DNA of 49,972 nt from CAZOHC01 sp964579845 (GCA_964579845.1 CAZOHC010000002.1:1-49972); one strand, 5' to 3'. Positions 18,574 through 27,164 are shown, counted from the first letter of the stretch. A program made the numbers and translations. Notes: generated from the sequence alone by a model not told the origin.

Positions 18574-20787
18574 CTAATTCTTAAAATAGGCAGGAGATAC
18601 AGGCAGAGGCAGCGATGTTGATTGTGATCCTTTTTGAGCAGGCTGCATGTTCTTAAGATGCAGACCATGTCTTGTTTTGGACCAATAATGCGGTTTATAG
18701 ATAATTTCGTAGAGAGCTTTCCAGGAAGCGACACTCATCGCGAGCCAGTAAAACGGTACGAGCAGAATGTAGGGAATAAGTTCTTCCTGCTCTCTTTTCG
18801 CGCAACCGATCATGTAGTAGTAGACGTAGAGGAAGTTTCCGACGATCAGTGAGAATACTCCCATATAGAATACCGGGGTAATATAGAGCGATTCGATAAT
18901 CTCTCCGAGCCATGGTCTAAATAGGAAGTATGAAGCTGTAATCATCCACATCAGCGGATTGATAAAGAGTGAAAGGATCTTCCCACCGATTACGAACTGA
19001 AAAATAATAAAATGCGGTTCTTTCGTGTTGTTGAAGAAGGACGACGGATTACGCATATGAACCAGGTAGGTCTGAATGTACCCTTTAATCCATCGACTTC
19101 GCTGTTGGTACCAGTTTTTAAGGTCACTATTTGCTTCCTCAAGCGTTGTGGAGTCAAACATTGCGGTATAGTAGCCCTTTTTCGTGAGCCGAGTACCCAG
19201 ATCACAGTCTTCGGTCACATTAAAAGCATCCCATCCGTTCAGTTCGAGCAGATCTTTTGCTCTGAAGTGATTCGAGGTTCCACCGAGCGGAATCGGTGCT
19301 TTAATTGATTGCAAGCCCGTAAGAACCATATCAAACCAGAGCGAGTACTCAGCTGTAAATAATCTCGTCAACATATTCTGCTCAGGGTTATAGAAATTAA
19401 GCTTTGCCTGGATGCAGACGGTGCGTTTTCCCGCCTTACGGAAGCTGAGAACTGACTTTTTGAGCTGCAGCGGATCAGGGATATCTTCAGCATCATAGAT
19501 GACGACGTATTCACCTGTTGCCTTGGTTAGACCATAATTCAGTGCTTTCGGTTTGGTTTTCGGCTGTGAGTCAGGCACGATGATCGTGTCAAAGTATGAT
19601 GGCAGTGTCATCTTCTGTACTTCTCGTACTGTCTCTTTGTCATCCTCTTCAAGCAGCAGCATGACCTGCAGTTTTTCTTTCGGATAATCGAGTCTACTCA
19701 TGGCTGATATGAACTGTGGGAGCACTTCCCATTCTTTATACAGCGGACAGAATACCGTATATTTTGGCCATGCATACTCAGGAATTGCATCGATTTCACG
19801 GTCTGTTACCTTAATCTCAGGATTTTTCGTGAAGCTTCGATGAATCAAAAAGAGGTTAAAGAGAAGGTCGATGAAATACAGCGTTGTTAAAATAGATACC
19901 ACCAGAATAATCGTAACGTGCCAGTTGATGAGAAAACCGATGAGAAGCATCGCACCGAGACCGATAAAGATATTTCTCTGTGTAGGCGTGATACTGATAA
20001 GTGCGCTTTCAGCGTGTGGTAGTTTTGTAAAAGAAGTAAATTGCTTACCGTTGTAGGTAAATGATCCATCAGAGTTATTTCGAATAGGTTTTGTTTGATT
20101 GACAGGGCTCAGCTTCAGTTTTACGGCATTTATTCCGACCTCAAATGACGCAGGAATGCTGTTTATCTTGGCAGTTCCGCTTTTCCGCGGGGAAAAAATT
20201 ATGGGGTGACTGCCGATACGAAACCCTTGAGCTCGTGCTTTAACGAGCAACTCAAGGTCAAATGTCCAGGGAGACGGTCTGAGCGAGACAGCTGTGATAA
20301 CGTTCTTTCGAAATACCTTCAGTCCGGACTGGACATCAACTTCTAATCCATGCATCAGCTTGCCGAAAAGAAATCGAAACGATTTACTAATAATTTTTCT
20401 CGTGACTTCTCCGTTATACTGCTTTCTGTCAGCAACCACGATATCGTCGCCACTCATGATTTTTTTCATCATTTCAGGAATTACCTCAGGCGGATACTGC
20501 AAATCAGCATCAATAATACAGAAGAGGTCATTTCTGGCGATATCAAAACCTTCGAGGAGTGAATATGCTTTGCCCGGGTTGCCTTTTTTAGGATATGTTG
20601 TGACAGGGAATTTTTTCGAGAGCTGTTTCAGGACATGCACGGTTTTATCAGTTGAATGATCATCGATGACGATTACTTCGTACCTGTATCCGTTCAGAGC
20701 GTGATGGATTCTTTCCAGCAGTACAGAAACATTTTTTTCTTCGTTTAATGTCGGAATAATGATAGATATCGGTTGCATAGGTTTCAT
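18574..20787 (-). CDS. Fused GT2-GT2 membrane glycosyltransferase
   Basis: A 737-residue protein with two family-2 glycosyltransferase domains. The first (about 5-230) resembles dolichyl-phosphate mannose synthase: ISIIIPTLNEEKNVSVLLER, VIDDHSTDKT, IDADLQYPPEV. Two membrane segments follow (about 272-315), then a cellulose/hyaluronan-synthase-like GT2 domain with VIYDAEDIPDP, TEDCDLGTRL and the QxxRW motif (QQRSRWIKGY), and 3-4 C-terminal membrane segments. The second part could polymerise and extrude a beta-glycan, while the first could make a polyprenyl-phosphate sugar for the GT-C-like enzymes downstream. It is the first gene of the block. A second in-frame ATG lies at 20778. Confidence 0.85.
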   Translation of the reverse strand: MKPMQPISIIIPTLNEEKNVSVLLERIHHALNGYRYEVIVIDDHSTDKTVHVLKQLSKKFPVTTYPKKGNPGKAYSLLEGFDIARNDLFCIIDADLQYPPEVIPEMMKKIMSGDDIVVADRKQYNGEVTRKIISKSFRFLFGKLMHGLEVDVQSGLKVFRKNVITAVSLRPSPWTFDLELLVKARAQGFRIGSHPIIFSPRKSGTAKINSIPASFEVGINAVKLKLSPVNQTKPIRNNSDGSFTYNGKQFTSFTKLPHAESALISITPTQRNIFIGLGAMLLIGFLINWHVTIILVVSILTTLYFIDLLFNLFLIHRSFTKNPEIKVTDREIDAIPEYAWPKYTVFCPLYKEWEVLPQFISAMSRLDYPKEKLQVMLLLEEDDKETVREVQKMTLPSYFDTIIVPDSQPKTKPKALNYGLTKATGEYVVIYDAEDIPDPLQLKKSVLSFRKAGKRTVCIQAKLNFYNPEQNMLTRLFTAEYSLWFDMVLTGLQSIKAPIPLGGTSNHFRAKDLLELNGWDAFNVTEDCDLGTRLTKKGYYTAMFDSTTLEEANSDLKNWYQQRSRWIKGYIQTYLVHMRNPSSFFNNTKEPHFIIFQFVIGGKILSLFINPLMWMITASYFLFRPWLGEIIESLYITPVFYMGVFSLIVGNFLYVYYYMIGCAKREQEELIPYILLVPFYWLAMSVASWKALYEIIYKPHYWSKTRHGLHLKNMQPAQKGSQSTSLPLPVSPAYFKN

Positions 20788-20801
20788 GCTGTTTCTCTCA
20801 C

Positions 20802-20848
20802 AAAAAACCCAATACGTGGCAGACGGATTTATGTCTGATAGTATTGGG
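20802..20848 (-). terminator. Terminator-like hairpin in the leader of the glycan block
   Basis: Read on the minus strand, an outer stem (CCCAATAC 808-815 with GTATTGGG 841-848) encloses an inner stem (CAGAC 820-824 with GTCTG 833-837) and is followed by six Ts (807-802). It lies 14 bases before the ATG at 20787 and inside the predicted leader, so it may act as an attenuator. Confidence 0.6.
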
Positions 20849-20864
20849 CAGATACAACCCTCTA

Positions 20865-20893
20865 TCTATACCATAAAAACAGGAGCTTGTAAA
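20865..20893 (-). promoter_or_regulatory. Promoter of the glycan block
   Basis: On the minus strand TTTACA (20888-20893) and TATAGA (20865-20870) are 17 nt apart. The predicted start near 20858 gives a leader of about 70 bases that contains the hairpin at 20808-20848. Confidence 0.55.
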
Positions 20894-20928
20894 GATTTAA
20901 TGATGTTTTTCTGTCGTAGAAAAAGGCC

Positions 20929-21115
20929 TATAATATAGTATTTATGAGGTGTTCTTCGTGGGTAAGTTCAGCAATAGCTAGGCAGGGTTTGCAGGAAATA
21001 CTCTCTCGGTTATTTCGTCTCAGTAAAAACGTAGTGAAACCCGAAGATGAGTACCAGGGCAAACAAGAACGGTATCAACATATATACATTAGAACATACC
21101 GGAAAATAAAATGCA
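20929..21115 (+). ncRNA. Possible structured RNA of unknown type
   Basis: A TATAAT box (20929-20934) is followed by sequence without a convincing gene. It can fold into several stems: GTTCTT with AAGAAC, GGGTTT with AAACCC, GAAATA with TATTTC, and CGGTAT with ATACCG. A 65-codon reading frame begins with an ATG at 20944, at leaderless distance from the box, but its product has no recognisable character. It does not match tmRNA, RNase P, SRP or 6S RNA as far as I can tell by eye. Confidence 0.25.
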
Positions 21116-21214
21116 ACCACAGCATTATGAGAGATGTGTAAAAGTCATGTATGAATACTGTATGAGAATCACCTGAGCTTGCATATGTCGTTATGAAGAT
21201 ATAGACTGCAAATC

Positions 21215-21562
21215 GTGGAATTTCATCTGAAAACTGCCATATTTATTACTGATCTACTTGAAAATCGATTCAGATTTTTTCATATGAAGTTTGGCCTTGA
21301 TCCGATCTTGGGTCTTTTTCCAGGGCTAGGAGATGTTATCGGGTTAGTGCTCTCGCTTTACCTTATCTGGATTGCATCCAGAATGCATGTTCCTGAACAG
21401 AAAATCAAGCTCATGCTGAGGAATGTGTTGGTGGATTTTGCAATCGGAGTCGTTCCTTTTGTCGGTGCAGTAGGAGACTTCTTTTTTCGCGCAAATGCCA
21501 AAAATCTTCAGATCCTCAAAGAGCATCGCGTTCTCGTCCGTGAAGCGGTCGTACTACCGTAA
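21215..21562 (+). CDS. DUF4112-family membrane protein
   Basis: A 115-residue protein with FGLDPILGLFPGLGDVIGL, a membrane segment, and a second half with VDFAIGVVPFVGAVGDFFF followed by RANAKNLQILKEH. This is the full pattern of DUF4112, whose function is unknown. The GTG start at 21215 lies 9 bases after a TATAGA box (21200-21205), consistent with leaderless expression; the ATG at residue 24 is a less likely alternative because it would cut into the conserved N-terminus. Confidence 0.8.
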   Translation: MEFHLKTAIFITDLLENRFRFFHMKFGLDPILGLFPGLGDVIGLVLSLYLIWIASRMHVPEQKIKLMLRNVLVDFAIGVVPFVGAVGDFFFRANAKNLQILKEHRVLVREAVVLP

Positions 21563-21675
21563 ATTGGTACGTGAATTCGTGATTATCTCACCTCTTATTC
21601 TGACGTGTTGACATCGTTATCAGGTCTTATGTAAGATATTTGTAAGTACTTCAAACGAACGAACTTACTGATACT

Positions 21676-22023
21676 ATGCTCGTGCCTGTCATATCATTTC
21701 TCGCTACGTTTATTCTTGGTTACGCACTATCGCTTTATATTTCAAGACCGATTGAGAAAAACGGTCGTCGCTGTCCGAATAGACTCCCCTCGTTTCGAAT
21801 AAAAAATATTGAAATCCTTCCGAACCTACGTATACATATCGGATCGAAGACATACTGGCTCCATCATTGGTTCTATCTCACTGTTATAACGCTTGGACTA
21901 TTTGTAGCTGTTGATAGCTTTGCTCACCTGCTTCCGGTGAAAGGCGCTGCAATCGGAGGAATCTTCCAGGGACTTCGTTATCCTGATCGATTTAAATTCC
22001 GCCACCCGAGGCTTCAGACCTAG
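21676..22023 (+). CDS. Small membrane protein, unknown function
   Basis: A 115-residue protein with an N-terminal membrane segment (VPVISFLATFILGYALSLYI), a basic middle part, and a second hydrophobic segment (FYLTVITLGLFVAVDSFAHL) followed by a Gly-rich and basic tail. I recognise no family. The first ATG is used; GATACT lies directly before it, too close to serve as -10 for this codon, so the promoter is not clear. Confidence 0.5.
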   Translation: MLVPVISFLATFILGYALSLYISRPIEKNGRRCPNRLPSFRIKNIEILPNLRIHIGSKTYWLHHWFYLTVITLGLFVAVDSFAHLLPVKGAAIGGIFQGLRYPDRFKFRHPRLQT

Positions 22024-22085
22024 TGCACATTGCGGATGATTTGTCTCATTTTACATTTTCCGCATGCTCCTCTGCCTTTTACCAC

Positions 22086-22114
22086 TTGACAACTTTTCAT
22101 ATGCTTTGATACTA
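22086..22114 (+). promoter_or_regulatory. Promoter of the DUF4352-like gene
   Basis: TTGACA (22086-22091) and GATACT (22109-22114) are 17 nt apart. The predicted leader before the ATG at 22145 is about 24 bases. Confidence 0.55.
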
Positions 22115-22144
22115 TCCAGACGATTTCACTGCCTATGAAAAACT

Positions 22145-22900
22145 ATGTCAAACCAGATAACACTTCCACAAAAATCAACGACCTCAGTCGCTGTGATCGA
22201 GACGACTCGTGAGTCAGTCGCGTCTTTCATTAAAAAACTTCATGTCTTCTTTAACACGTTTGCTTCAGACCAGGTCGGTGGCGGCAAAAAAACAGCACAA
22301 GTTCTCACAAAGTTAAAAAGAAATCTTAACTTTAAAAAGAATAAATTTTTCTTTATACCGCTCGCAATCATCGTTATCCTCCTTATCGTCGGTGTCACGA
22401 CTATGATCAGGACAGGCACTACTTCACCCAAAGAAGCAATTGCAGGAGCGACTGATTCCCGCGTTGCATTGAAGCCTGCGCTTGCGACGCAGACGATTAA
22501 TAAAACGTTTTCGTTTCCGCTTCAGGATGCTGATGGAAAAGAAGTCAGTAAGATAAAGTATACGATTGAGAAAGCTGATCTGCAGAGCGAGATTATTGTC
22601 AAAGGACAGAAAGCGACATCTGTGAAAGGTCGGGCATTTTTAATCATTTCGCTTAAGATCCAGAACGACTATAATGCACCTGTTCAGATAAATGCACGTG
22701 ATTATGTCAGACTGATCGTGAACGGAAAAACGGATGAGAAATTAGCACCTGACATTCATAACGATCCTGTCGAAGTGCAGGCAATTTCAACGAAACAGAC
22801 ACGACTCGGATTCCCGGTAGATACTGATACGGAAAAACTCGTTCTGCAGGTCGGCGAGATTAACGGAGACAAACAGGATATTACACTCGATCTGAAATAG
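22145..22900 (+). CDS. Membrane-anchored protein with DUF4352-like outside domain
   Basis: A 251-residue protein. About 70 cytoplasmic residues with basic patches precede one membrane segment (FFIPLAIIVILLIVGVTTMI). The outside part has a stalk and a beta-sandwich with SFPLQDADGKEV, RAFLIISLKIQNDYNAPVQI and GFPVDTDTEKLVLQVGEING, the typical strand order of DUF4352/immunoglobulin-like antigens. Function is unknown; an envelope role is inferred. An ATG at 22135 is out of frame and leads to a short frame only. Confidence 0.65.
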   Translation: MSNQITLPQKSTTSVAVIETTRESVASFIKKLHVFFNTFASDQVGGGKKTAQVLTKLKRNLNFKKNKFFFIPLAIIVILLIVGVTTMIRTGTTSPKEAIAGATDSRVALKPALATQTINKTFSFPLQDADGKEVSKIKYTIEKADLQSEIIVKGQKATSVKGRAFLIISLKIQNDYNAPVQINARDYVRLIVNGKTDEKLAPDIHNDPVEVQAISTKQTRLGFPVDTDTEKLVLQVGEINGDKQDITLDLK

Positions 22901-22956
22901 TATTCAGAAACTCATCGGTCAGTCACGGTACGTCTATTCATATCAACATAGCAATT

Positions 22957-23148
22957 ATGGATTACTCAACAAAAAAAATTAATGAAACACTGGTACTTGA
23001 AATCGTTGACGCGTTGAAAAATATTCGGGGTTGGGGTAGTGTAGAGATTTTCGTCCAGGATTATAAAGTAGTCCAGATAACTGAAAGAAATATTAAGAAA
23101 ACAACAAACCCTGACATGGTAAGAAGAACTGTCAAACTTGGGTCTTGA
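22957..23148 (+). CDS. YezD-family (DUF2292) small protein
   Basis: A 63-residue soluble protein. EIVDALKNIRGWGSVEIFVQ and KVVQITERNIKKT match the short YezD/DUF2292 family; function unknown. The stop codon lies inside the TTGACA box (23145-23150) of the next promoter, so the small RNA candidate that follows begins right at its end. Confidence 0.7.
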   Translation: MDYSTKKINETLVLEIVDALKNIRGWGSVEIFVQDYKVVQITERNIKKTTNPDMVRRTVKLGS

Positions 23149-23173
23149 CAAGACAGCTGACATTTCATATAGT
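23145..23173 (+). promoter_or_regulatory. Strong consensus-like promoter
   Basis: TTGACA (23145-23150) and TATAGT (23168-23173) are exactly 17 nt apart. The predicted start is near 23180, and no reading frame begins there. Confidence 0.7.
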
Positions 23174-23179
23174 TAGCTC

Positions 23180-23259
23180 GTCACCACAACCAAGGTGACA
23201 CAACAACTTTGCTGACCGCTCTCGGAGGCATCCTAATTTATAACAGGATGCCTTTTTTT
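23180..23259 (+). ncRNA. Candidate small RNA
   Basis: An approximately 80-base transcript is predicted from the strong promoter at 23145-23173 to an intrinsic terminator. It begins with a hairpin (GTCACC 23180-23185 with GGTGAC 23194-23199), has about 27 unpaired bases rich in A and C, and ends with GGCATCCT/AGGATGCC and seven Ts. No start codon with a credible frame is present. It could act in trans or be a terminated leader of the surface gene at 23456. It matches no RNA family I know. Confidence 0.5.
23227..23259 (+). terminator. Intrinsic terminator
   Basis: GGCATCCT (23227-23234) pairs with AGGATGCC (23245-23252), with a 10-base loop and seven following Ts. Confidence 0.85.
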
Positions 23260-23289
23260 GTTGTCAGTATTGATAAAAACTTAAACACT

Positions 23290-23376
23290 ATGACTAACGC
23301 AACTTTCATAACAAGTACCAAAAGAACGGAAACGTCTCCGTCCATTCGATAATGGAAAGAGAGGTTTCCGTTTTTG
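23290..23376 (+). promoter_or_regulatory. Possible leader peptide and attenuator before the first repeat-protein gene
   Basis: A 20-codon frame (23290-23352) has six Thr codons and ends in the loop of a hairpin whose arms (AACGGAAACgTCTC and GAGAgGTTTCCGTT) are followed by a run of Ts at about 23370. A short frame stopping inside a terminator-like stem is the arrangement used in transcription attenuation. It lies 80 bases before the Shine-Dalgarno sequence of the gene at 23456. No alternative antiterminator stem has been worked out. Confidence 0.35.
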
Positions 23377-23455
23377 TTCAAACATTGTTTGAAAAAGCGG
23401 ATGGAAGTGCCTCGCTATAGCGGGGATCATAGAAAAAAAGGAGGTGAAAAATATA

Positions 23456-24664
23456 ATGACAAACTTACAAAGAAAATTTACAACAGCTTTAGCAACAGGA
23501 GCAGTCTTAGCTAACGCTATTGCCCCAGCGGCTTTTGCTAGTACTGATCTTAGTGTTGTCGGCAACGGCAGTCACTCAGACAGTGATATCAGAGTCGAAC
23601 GGGAAAACGAAACAAACGTAAATCAGGATAACCGCGCTAACGTTGATAACGTTATCAAAATTAACGCATCAACAGGCGGAAACAACACCAGCGATAACAC
23701 AGGAGGAGACGTCCGCGTCGATACCGGTAGAGTTAAATCTGACGTAACTGTAATCAATCAGTTAAACAGAAATCACGCTGTTGTTGATACCTGCAACGGT
23801 TGTGATCAGGATGTGACCGCAAAAATCGGCGGAAACGGAACTGATTCATGGAATGACATTGATCTCGAAACCGAGAACGAAGTCAGACTCAATCAGGATA
23901 ACCGTGCATACGTAGACAACAATGTCAACGTAAACGCTGATTCCGGAAGAAACTATGCAAAAGATAACACAGGAGGAGACGTCCGCGTTGATACCGGTGA
24001 TATCAAAACTAAAGTTCAACTCCTTACCGCAGCTAACGTCAACAGTGCTCGCATTGGTGGCCACGGCTCAGAAGGTGGAGAAATTAGTGCACGTATCTTA
24101 GGAAACGGTTCACACAGTGACAACGAAATCGACCTGGAATTCGAAAACGAAATTGACCTGGATCAGGACAATTACGCAAACATCGATAACAGAGTTGATG
24201 TTGACGCTGACTCAGGTTGGAACAATGTTTCAGACAACACAGGCGGCGAGACTTATCTCTACACCGGTGATGTTGAAGCAGAATTATTCGTTGACAACAT
24301 GGTTAACTTTAACGCAGCTAACGTCGAAGATTGCTGCTTTGAAGACTTAACAGCTAAAGTTGCTGGCAACGGTACCGATTCTGAGAACGAAATCGAATAT
24401 GAAGTTGAGAACGAATTAGAATCCGATCAGGATAACAATTCAGATCTCGACAACAGACTCTATGTCGACGGTTACACCGGAGACAATGATGTCAACGATA
24501 ACACTGGCGCATACGACGAACTCAGTGATCCACGCGTTGAGACAGGTAACTCTGTCGCATCTGCATACGTTCACAATGACGGAGGCGTAAACATGTTCGG
24601 TGATGTCGACTTCGAATTCGACTTTAATGATCTGATGGAATGGTTCTATTCCTTCGGTAACTAA
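23456..24664 (+). CDS. Secreted Asn/Asp/Gly-rich repeat protein, 4 units (surface-fibre family)
   Basis: A 402-residue protein with a signal peptide (about 1-29, ending in APAAFAS) and four units of about 85-100 residues. Each unit has GNGxxSxN, a QDNxA-type segment, and NTGGDxRxDTGD-type segment. Between units 1 and 2, and after unit 3, there are close cysteine pairs (DTCNGCDQ, EDCCFED), and I see no other cysteines. The composition is very acidic. The regular spacing suggests a beta-solenoid or amyloid-like fibre. The ATG is fixed by AAAGGAGGTG; a GTG at 23444 lies inside that site. The mature N-terminus resembles that of the protein at 31683-32285. There is no anchor. Confidence 0.75.
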   Translation: MTNLQRKFTTALATGAVLANAIAPAAFASTDLSVVGNGSHSDSDIRVERENETNVNQDNRANVDNVIKINASTGGNNTSDNTGGDVRVDTGRVKSDVTVINQLNRNHAVVDTCNGCDQDVTAKIGGNGTDSWNDIDLETENEVRLNQDNRAYVDNNVNVNADSGRNYAKDNTGGDVRVDTGDIKTKVQLLTAANVNSARIGGHGSEGGEISARILGNGSHSDNEIDLEFENEIDLDQDNYANIDNRVDVDADSGWNNVSDNTGGETYLYTGDVEAELFVDNMVNFNAANVEDCCFEDLTAKVAGNGTDSENEIEYEVENELESDQDNNSDLDNRLYVDGYTGDNDVNDNTGAYDELSDPRVETGNSVASAYVHNDGGVNMFGDVDFEFDFNDLMEWFYSFGN

Positions 24665-24666
24665 CT

Positions 24667-24720
24667 TTACTCTTCGTGGGGTGCTTACTGAGCACTTCCG
24701 GTAAGTCCCCACGAAAGTAA
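24667..24720 (+). terminator. Long hairpin after the first repeat-protein gene
   Basis: TTCGTGGGG (24673-24681) pairs with CCCCACGAA (24707-24715), with flanking TTAC/GTAA and inner CTTAC/GTAAG pairs. No T run follows, so it may protect the mRNA 3' end rather than end transcription. Confidence 0.6.
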
Positions 24721-24801
24721 ATATATAAATAAGAAGCAAGTAGAAAGTATAAAGGATAAGGAAGCAATAAAACAATTTAACAATAACAATTATTTAAACA
24801 T

Positions 24802-27093
24802 ATGAAACAACAATTACATAAACTATTAACAGCAATCGTTATCGGTGCGGTAATCATGCAGAGTGCACTCGCTCCTGTCATGGTCTATGCAGAAGAAGTC
24901 TCAGTAACACCGACGCCATCGACTGAGCAGCAGACACAGACACAATCAGAACCTGAGGTGACACCTCCTGTATCAGGTCCGACAGTAACACCGACTCAAA
25001 GTCAGCAAGAGACACCTGAAGCTCCGACACCAACACCGACTTTAACCAAAGAACAGATTCGTGAGAAGGAACGCGCAGAACGACGTGCTCAGCTCGCTGA
25101 GGAAGATATTGAAGAAGGAAACGCAAAACGTTCCCAGAGTGAAACGAGTGCCGCAAAAGTCGGTGTGAATCCTGTGACCCCTACCCCGACGCAGGCACCT
25201 AAAGCAACCAATACTGCAGGGACAGGCGGTAATGTCGGTAATTCATCGATCGCAACAGGTAATGCAACAAACGGTGCGACAATCGTGAACGGTGCGAACA
25301 ATAATACATCACAGACAGGTGTTAACGGCTCAGGAACAGGTGCAACGGTTGCTAACAATGGGAACGGCACCGGTTCAAACAACAACGGTTCAGCAACTCT
25401 CTCAAACAACAATAATACGAATCAGAACAACACGGCAGTAATTAATACTGACCTCCAAGGTGCGACTGTTACCGGTGATAATTCACTCTCAAACAATGTC
25501 GGTGACTCCAGAATCGACACCGGTGATGCGAACACTTCAGGAACGATCATCACGACTGTGAACACGAACGCACAGGGCATTATGGTCTCAGAATTCAACG
25601 TCGTCGATGACCAGGTCGGTGATATTATCCTCGACTTTGCAGCAAACTGCATCCAGGGCTGCGGTACACCGGGTACTGCGATCAACGGAGGCAACGGCTC
25701 AGACAGTACGAATACTGCGTCAATCGACACGACGAATACTGATACTACCTTTCAGAACAATGATGCAACCGTCGGAAACAGTATGGTACTCACCGCTGAC
25801 TCAGGGAACAACATCGCAAGCGGTAACACCGGCGGTGACACGACGATTATGACGGGTGATGCGAACATCGCAGCAAACGCAGTAACTTTCGCGAACAATA
25901 ATATCGCAGGTAATGTCGTCATCGGTAACGTCAATATATTCGGTGACCTGATCGGTGATATCATCCTTACTGAGGAAGAACTGGCACGCTACGGTGTTAC
26001 GACAACTGCTACGAACACAGGAAACGGTTCAGGATCTGATAACACATCATCAATCGATTCATCAAACACGAACAACACGTTCCAGGAAAATGACGCGAAT
26101 ATCATGAATACGATCGTCTACGATGCGAACACCGGTGATAACCACGCAAGCGGCAACACCGGCGGTAACTCGACAATCGAAACGGGAAATACCAATCTGG
26201 TCGCAAATGTCCTGAACATCGCAAATACGAATGTCGCAGGCGGTAACATGTGGCTCGTCATTGTCAACGAGGCCGGTAAATGGGTCGGAAAGCTCATGGG
26301 AGCACCTGAAGGATCTCAGTTCGCAGGCTCAGCAGAATTCGAGTTCGAGATCGGCGAGAACGGTGAGGTCACGGCATCAAATCATGGCAACGGCGCAGAC
26401 AGTACGAATAATGCATCAGTCAACGAGAACAATAGTTCAACGACCGAACAGAATAATACGGCAAACATCGAGAACGTCCTTGACCTCTCAGGGAACACCG
26501 GCGGTAATGAAACCAGTAATAATACAGGCGGCGACTCAAAAATCATCACCGGGGATGTGAACATCGTTGCGAACATCGTTAACTTCGTGAACAATAATAT
26601 ATCAGGCGACGGTGTACTCTTCGTCACTGTTGTTAACGTCTTCGGAACATGGATGGGTGACTTCATCGCTCCGGGACAAGAAAAAGCTCCGAAAAACACG
26701 GAAACCGCAACCGGTACGAATAATCAGAATCATGATAACAATGACTCACGTGACAATGGTACAGAGATCGTCGTTAATAAATCAACGAAATCAGAAAACT
26801 CACAGAGCATGAGAACATCTACACCTGAAGGAGTGATCACATCACGATCAGAGTTCCGAACGAGAACAGACGAGCATTCACGAGTACTCGCAGCAGCGAC
26901 AACGACAACAACTCTTGAGACAGGTGACACTGCATCACTCGTCAAAGGTTCACACTACGAACGCAACGCATCTGAAGCATTGACACAGAAAATGACCGTA
27001 AACCTGGCATGGATCGTTGCCCTGCTTCCTATCGCCGGACTGATCTTTCTTATGAAAAAAGTTTCGACAAAACTTCTGCTCAAAAAATCATAA
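24802..27093 (+). CDS. Large membrane-anchored Asn/Thr/Gly-rich repeat protein, 4 units
   Basis: A 763-residue protein: signal peptide (about 1-30), a Pro/Thr/Gln stalk, a short charged helix (KEQIREKERAERRAQLAEED), then four units of about 100-120 residues with NNGNGTG or GNGSDS, QNN, NTGGD and ITGD signatures (e.g. ASGNTGGDTTIMTGDANIAA). One cysteine pair (ANCIQGCGT) lies between units 1 and 2. A Ser/Thr-rich linker and a C-terminal membrane segment with basic tail (WIVALLPIAGLIFLMKKVST) follow; there is no LPXTG. Units 2-4 have inserts such as NVNIFGDLIGDIILTEEE. It is probably the largest component of the proposed surface fibre. No clear Shine-Dalgarno is visible. Confidence 0.75.
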   Translation: MKQQLHKLLTAIVIGAVIMQSALAPVMVYAEEVSVTPTPSTEQQTQTQSEPEVTPPVSGPTVTPTQSQQETPEAPTPTPTLTKEQIREKERAERRAQLAEEDIEEGNAKRSQSETSAAKVGVNPVTPTPTQAPKATNTAGTGGNVGNSSIATGNATNGATIVNGANNNTSQTGVNGSGTGATVANNGNGTGSNNNGSATLSNNNNTNQNNTAVINTDLQGATVTGDNSLSNNVGDSRIDTGDANTSGTIITTVNTNAQGIMVSEFNVVDDQVGDIILDFAANCIQGCGTPGTAINGGNGSDSTNTASIDTTNTDTTFQNNDATVGNSMVLTADSGNNIASGNTGGDTTIMTGDANIAANAVTFANNNIAGNVVIGNVNIFGDLIGDIILTEEELARYGVTTTATNTGNGSGSDNTSSIDSSNTNNTFQENDANIMNTIVYDANTGDNHASGNTGGNSTIETGNTNLVANVLNIANTNVAGGNMWLVIVNEAGKWVGKLMGAPEGSQFAGSAEFEFEIGENGEVTASNHGNGADSTNNASVNENNSSTTEQNNTANIENVLDLSGNTGGNETSNNTGGDSKIITGDVNIVANIVNFVNNNISGDGVLFVTVVNVFGTWMGDFIAPGQEKAPKNTETATGTNNQNHDNNDSRDNGTEIVVNKSTKSENSQSMRTSTPEGVITSRSEFRTRTDEHSRVLAAATTTTTLETGDTASLVKGSHYERNASEALTQKMTVNLAWIVALLPIAGLIFLMKKVSTKLLLKKS

Positions 27094-27164
27094 ACAATTT
27101 CTTGCCAAAACTTCTGCCCACAGTGACTCAGAAATGAACTGTCTGTAGTCCGAACTATAATTCT

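Noticed and set aside
20944..21141. 65-codon frame behind a TATAAT box
   Set aside because: Start position fits leaderless expression, but the product shows no domain, signal or regular composition; kept only as a possible RNA region.
24802..27093. Series of large antisense and alternative-frame reading frames in the repeat-protein genes
   Set aside because: Repetitive Asn/Thr/Gly codons keep other frames open; none has a ribosome site or plausible composition.
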